Shown piece by piece: positions 60,579 through 64,000 of a stretch of 64,000 nt of DNA. The notes beneath the pieces are model-generated. The model did no database searches, was not told the DNA's origin, and was given only the letters and a program-made list of their open reading frames with translations. The position numbers and the translations under genes are program-made. The DNA is from Ptiloglossa arizonensis. Taxonomy: Eukaryota; Arthropoda; Insecta; Hymenoptera; Colletidae. Location of the stretch: contig NW_027479257.1 of NCBI RefSeq assembly GCF_051014685.1, positions 1 to 64,000 of the forward strand, written 5' to 3'. Position 1 is the first letter of the stretch. Each line of letters opens with the position of its first letter.

Positions 60579-61349
60579 TTATACGTTACACGTTATACGT
60601 TATACGTTATACGTTATACGTTATACGTTATACGTTATACGGTATACGTTATACGTTATGCGTTATACGTTATACGTTATACGTTATACGTTATACGTTT
60701 GACGTTATACGTTATACGGTATACGTTATGCGTTATACGCTATACGTTATGCGTTATAGGATATACGTTATGCGTTATAGGATATACGTTATACGTGATA
60801 CGTTGTACGTTATACGTTATACGTTGTACGTTATACGTTATACGTTATACGTTATACGTTATACGTTATACGTTATACGTTATACGTTATACCTTATACG
60901 TTATACGTTATACGTTATACGTTATACGTTATACGTTATACGTTATACGTTTGACGTTATACGTTATACGGTATACGTTATACGTTATGCGTTATAGGTT
61001 ATACGTTATACGTTATACGTTATACGTTATACGTTATACGTTATACGTTATACGTTATACGTTATACGGTATACGTTATGCGTTATACGCTATACGTTAT
61101 GCGTTATAGGATATACGTTATACGTGATACGTTGTACGTTATACGTTATACGTTATACGTAATACGTAATACGTTATACGTTATACGTTATACGTTACAC
61201 GTTATACGTTATACGTTATACGTTATACGTTATACGTTATACGTTATACGTTATACGTTATACGTTATACGTTATACGTTGTACGTTATACGTTCGACGT
61301 TATACGTTATAAGTTATACGTTATACGTTATACGTTATACGTTATACAT

Positions 61350-63560
61350 TATGCGTTATACGCTATACGTAATGCGTTATAGGTCATACCTTATACGTGA
61401 TACGTCATACGTTAAACGTTATACGTGATACGTTATACGTTATACGTTATACGTTATACGTTGTACGTTATACGTTATATGTAATATGTAATACGTTATA
61501 CGTTATACGCTATACGTTATACGTTACACGTTATACGTTATACGTTATGCGTTATACGTTATACGTTATTCGTTATACGTTATACGTAATACGTTGTACG
61601 TTATACGTTATACGTTATACGTTATACGTTATACGTTATACGTTAAACGTTATACGTTATACGTTATACGTTATACGTTTGACGTTATACGTTATACGGT
61701 ATACGTTATACGTTATGCGTTATACGTTATACGTTATACGTTATACGTTATACGTTTGACGTTATACGTTATACGGTATACGTTATGCGTTATACGCTAT
61801 ACGTTATGCGATATAGGATATACGTTATGCGTTATAGGATATACGTTATACGTGATACGTTGTACGTTATACGTTATACGTTGTACGTTATACGTTATAC
61901 GTTATACGTTATACGTTATACGTTATACGTTATACGTTATACGTTATACCTTATACGTTATACGTTATACGTTATACGTTATACGTTATACGTTATACGT
62001 TATACGTTATACGTTATACGTTAGACGTTATAGGTTATACGTAATACGTAATACGTTATACGTTATACGTTATACGTTACACGTTATACGTTATACGTTA
62101 TACGTTATACGTTATACGTTATACGTTATACGTTATACGTTATACGTTATACGTTATACGCTATACGTTATACGTTGTACGTTATGCGTTATACGTTATG
62201 CGTTATACGTTATACGTTATACGTTATACGTTGTACGTTATACGTTATACGTTATACGTTATACGTTATACGTTATTCGTTATACGTTATACGTTATACG
62301 TTATACGTTATACGTTATACGTTATACGTTATACGTTATACGTCATACGTTATACGTTATACGTTATACGTTATACATTATACGTTATACGTTATACGTT
62401 ATACGTTATACGTTATTCGTTATACGTTATACGTTATACGTTATACGTTATACATTATGCGTTATACGCTATACGTAATGCGTTATAGGTCATACCTTAT
62501 ACGTGATACGTCATACGTTAAACGTTATACGTGATACGTTATACGTTATACGTTATACGTTATACGTTGTACGTTATACGTTATATGTAATATGTAATAC
62601 GTTATACGTTATACGCTATACGTTATACGTTACACGTTATACGTTATACGTTATGCGTTATACGTTATACGTTATTCGTTATACGTTATACGTAATACGT
62701 TGTACGTTATACGTTATACGTTATACGTTATACGTTATACGTTATACGTTAAACGTTATACGTTATACGTTATACGTTATACGTTTGACGTTATACGTTA
62801 TACGGTATACGTTATACGTTATGCGTTATACGTTATACGTTATACGTTATACGTTATACGTTTGACGTTATACGTTATACGGTATACGTTATGCGTTATA
62901 CGCTATACGTTATGCGATATAGGATATACGTTATGCGTTATAGGATATACGTTATACGTGATACGTTGTACGTTATACGTTATACGTTGTACGTTATACG
63001 TTATACGTTATACGTTATACGTTATACGTTATACGTTATACGTTATACGTTATACCTTATACGTTATACGTTATACGTTATACGTTATACGTTATACGTT
63101 ATACGTTATACGTTATACGTTATACGTTAGACGTTATAGGTTATACGTAATACGTAATACGTTATACGTTATACGTTATACGTTACACGTTATACGTTAT
63201 ACGTTATACGTTATACGTTATACGTTATACGTTATACGTTATACGTTATACGTTATACGTTATACGCTATACGTTATACGTTGTACGTTATGCGTTATAC
63301 GTTATGCGTTATACGTTATACGTTATACGTTATACGTTGTACGTTATACGTTATACGTTATACGTTATACGTTATACGTTATTCGTTATACGTTATACGT
63401 TATACGTTATACGTTATACGTTATACGTTATACGTTATACGTTATACGTCATACGTTATACGTTATACGTTATACGTTATACATTATACGTTATACGTTA
63501 TACGTTATACGTTATACGTTATTCGTTATACGTTATACGTTATACGTTATACGTTATACG
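61350..63560 (+). repeat. 1106-bp tandem duplication (158 monomers)
   Basis: The string beginning with TAATGCG, TTATAGG and TCATACC near 61370 recurs near 62476, an offset of 1106 = 158 x 7. The ordered variants that follow (TTAAACG, TAATATG, CTATACG, TTTGACG pair, TTAGACG) match over the full length. The related segment at 33.5-34.6 kb is present once, so this tandem copy arose after the long-range duplication, or was lost there. Confidence 0.85.
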
Positions 63561-64000
63561 TTATACGTTATACGTTATACGTTATTCGTTATACGTTACT
63601 CGTTATACGTAATATGTAATACGTTTTACGTTATAAGTTATACGTTATACGTTATACGTTATTCGTTATACGTTATACGTTATACGTTATACGTTATACG
63701 GTATAGGTTATGCGTTATACATTATACGATATACGTTATACGTTATACGTTATACGTTAAACGTTATACGTTATACGTTATACGTTATACGTTATACGTT
63801 ATACGTTATACGTTATACGTTGTACGTTATACGTTGTACGTTATACGTTGTACGTTATACGTTATACGTTATACGTTATACGTTATACGTTATACGTTAT
63901 ACGTTATACGTTATTAGTTATACGTCATACGTTATACGTTATACGTTATACGTTATACGTTATACGTTATACGTTATACGTTATACGTTATACGTTATAC

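Larger units (their letters stand above)
59368..64000 (+). repeat. 7-bp satellite array (TTATACG)n, right arm
   Basis: The array continues in the same orientation after the retrotransposon. The first units (four TTATACG, CTATACG, TTATACG, TAATACG, three TTATACG, TTACACG) are exactly those that follow the equivalent site at 55983-55995, so the element sits in an otherwise intact module. From 60291 on, the arm is a copy of 32.4-35.0 kb. The array runs off the window end at 64000. No gene is seen. Confidence 0.96.
60291..64000 (+). repeat. Large satellite segmental duplication, copy 2 (partner at 32.4-35.0 kb)
   Basis: Rare markers shared with 32.4-35.0 kb (TTTGACG at 60291, octamer TTATTACG at 60571, TTCGACG at 61293) are at a constant offset of 27872. 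After about 62.45 kb the offset becomes 28985, because of an extra 1106-bp tandem copy here. The partner boundaries run beyond the window end. Confidence 0.9.

Noticed and set aside
1..64000. CRISPR array or prokaryotic tandem repeat
   Set aside because: There are no spacers: the 7-bp unit is contiguous. The window carries an arthropod-type retrotransposon and no bacterial genes.
1..64000. TATA-like motifs in each unit as promoters
   Set aside because: TATA occurs in every 7-bp monomer, so it carries no information, and no transcription unit is associated with it.

Overview
The window is almost entirely one satellite DNA. A 7-bp monomer, TTATACG on the + strand, is repeated head to tail from base 1 to 57752 and again from 59368 to 64000. 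The only non-satellite DNA is a 1.6-kb, GC-rich, 5'-truncated non-LTR retrotransposon of the R1 clade on the minus strand (about 57753-59367). R1-clade elements are typical of arthropods, so the source is most likely an insect. A hymenopteran is my weak guess, from the GC-rich coding style against an AT-rich satellite. The array is probably centromeric, pericentromeric or subtelomeric heterochromatin, which the sequence alone cannot decide. I see no host gene, RNA gene, CRISPR array or bacterial feature.

Layout. Bases 1 to about 13.9 kb are the purest part, with long runs of exact TTATACG broken by a few recurring variant cassettes. About 13.9-27.7 kb is variant-rich, with TTATGCG, CTATACG, TTATAGG and TCATACC heptamers arranged in kilobase-scale higher-order repeats; copies are offset by 2142, 4284 and about 6.1 kb. 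About 27.7-29.5 kb returns to the pure style. About 29.5-32 kb again resembles 18-27 kb. About 32-57.7 kb is built from modules carrying TTTGACG and GTATACG, with offsets of 2338, 5572 and about 6.6 kb. The 4.6 kb to the right of the retrotransposon is a second copy of 32.4-35.0 kb, offset by 27872 bases, with an extra 1106-bp tandem duplication.

Almost every long open frame is an artefact of the repeat. Because 7 and 3 share no factor, all three + frames read the same heptapeptide YVIRYTL without stops, while all three minus frames hit TAA once per 21 bp. The one believable coding relic is the 339-codon minus-strand fragment at 58342-59361: the region downstream of the reverse transcriptase catalytic core, ending with a CX2CX8HX4C zinc-finger motif.

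The retrotransposon landed inside an already amplified higher-order repeat. It is flanked by a 13-15 bp target-site duplication, and nearly identical uninterrupted (empty) sites lie a few kilobases away. Its 3' untranslated region is a dense chain of perfect or near-perfect inverted repeats, the most unusual non-satellite structure here.
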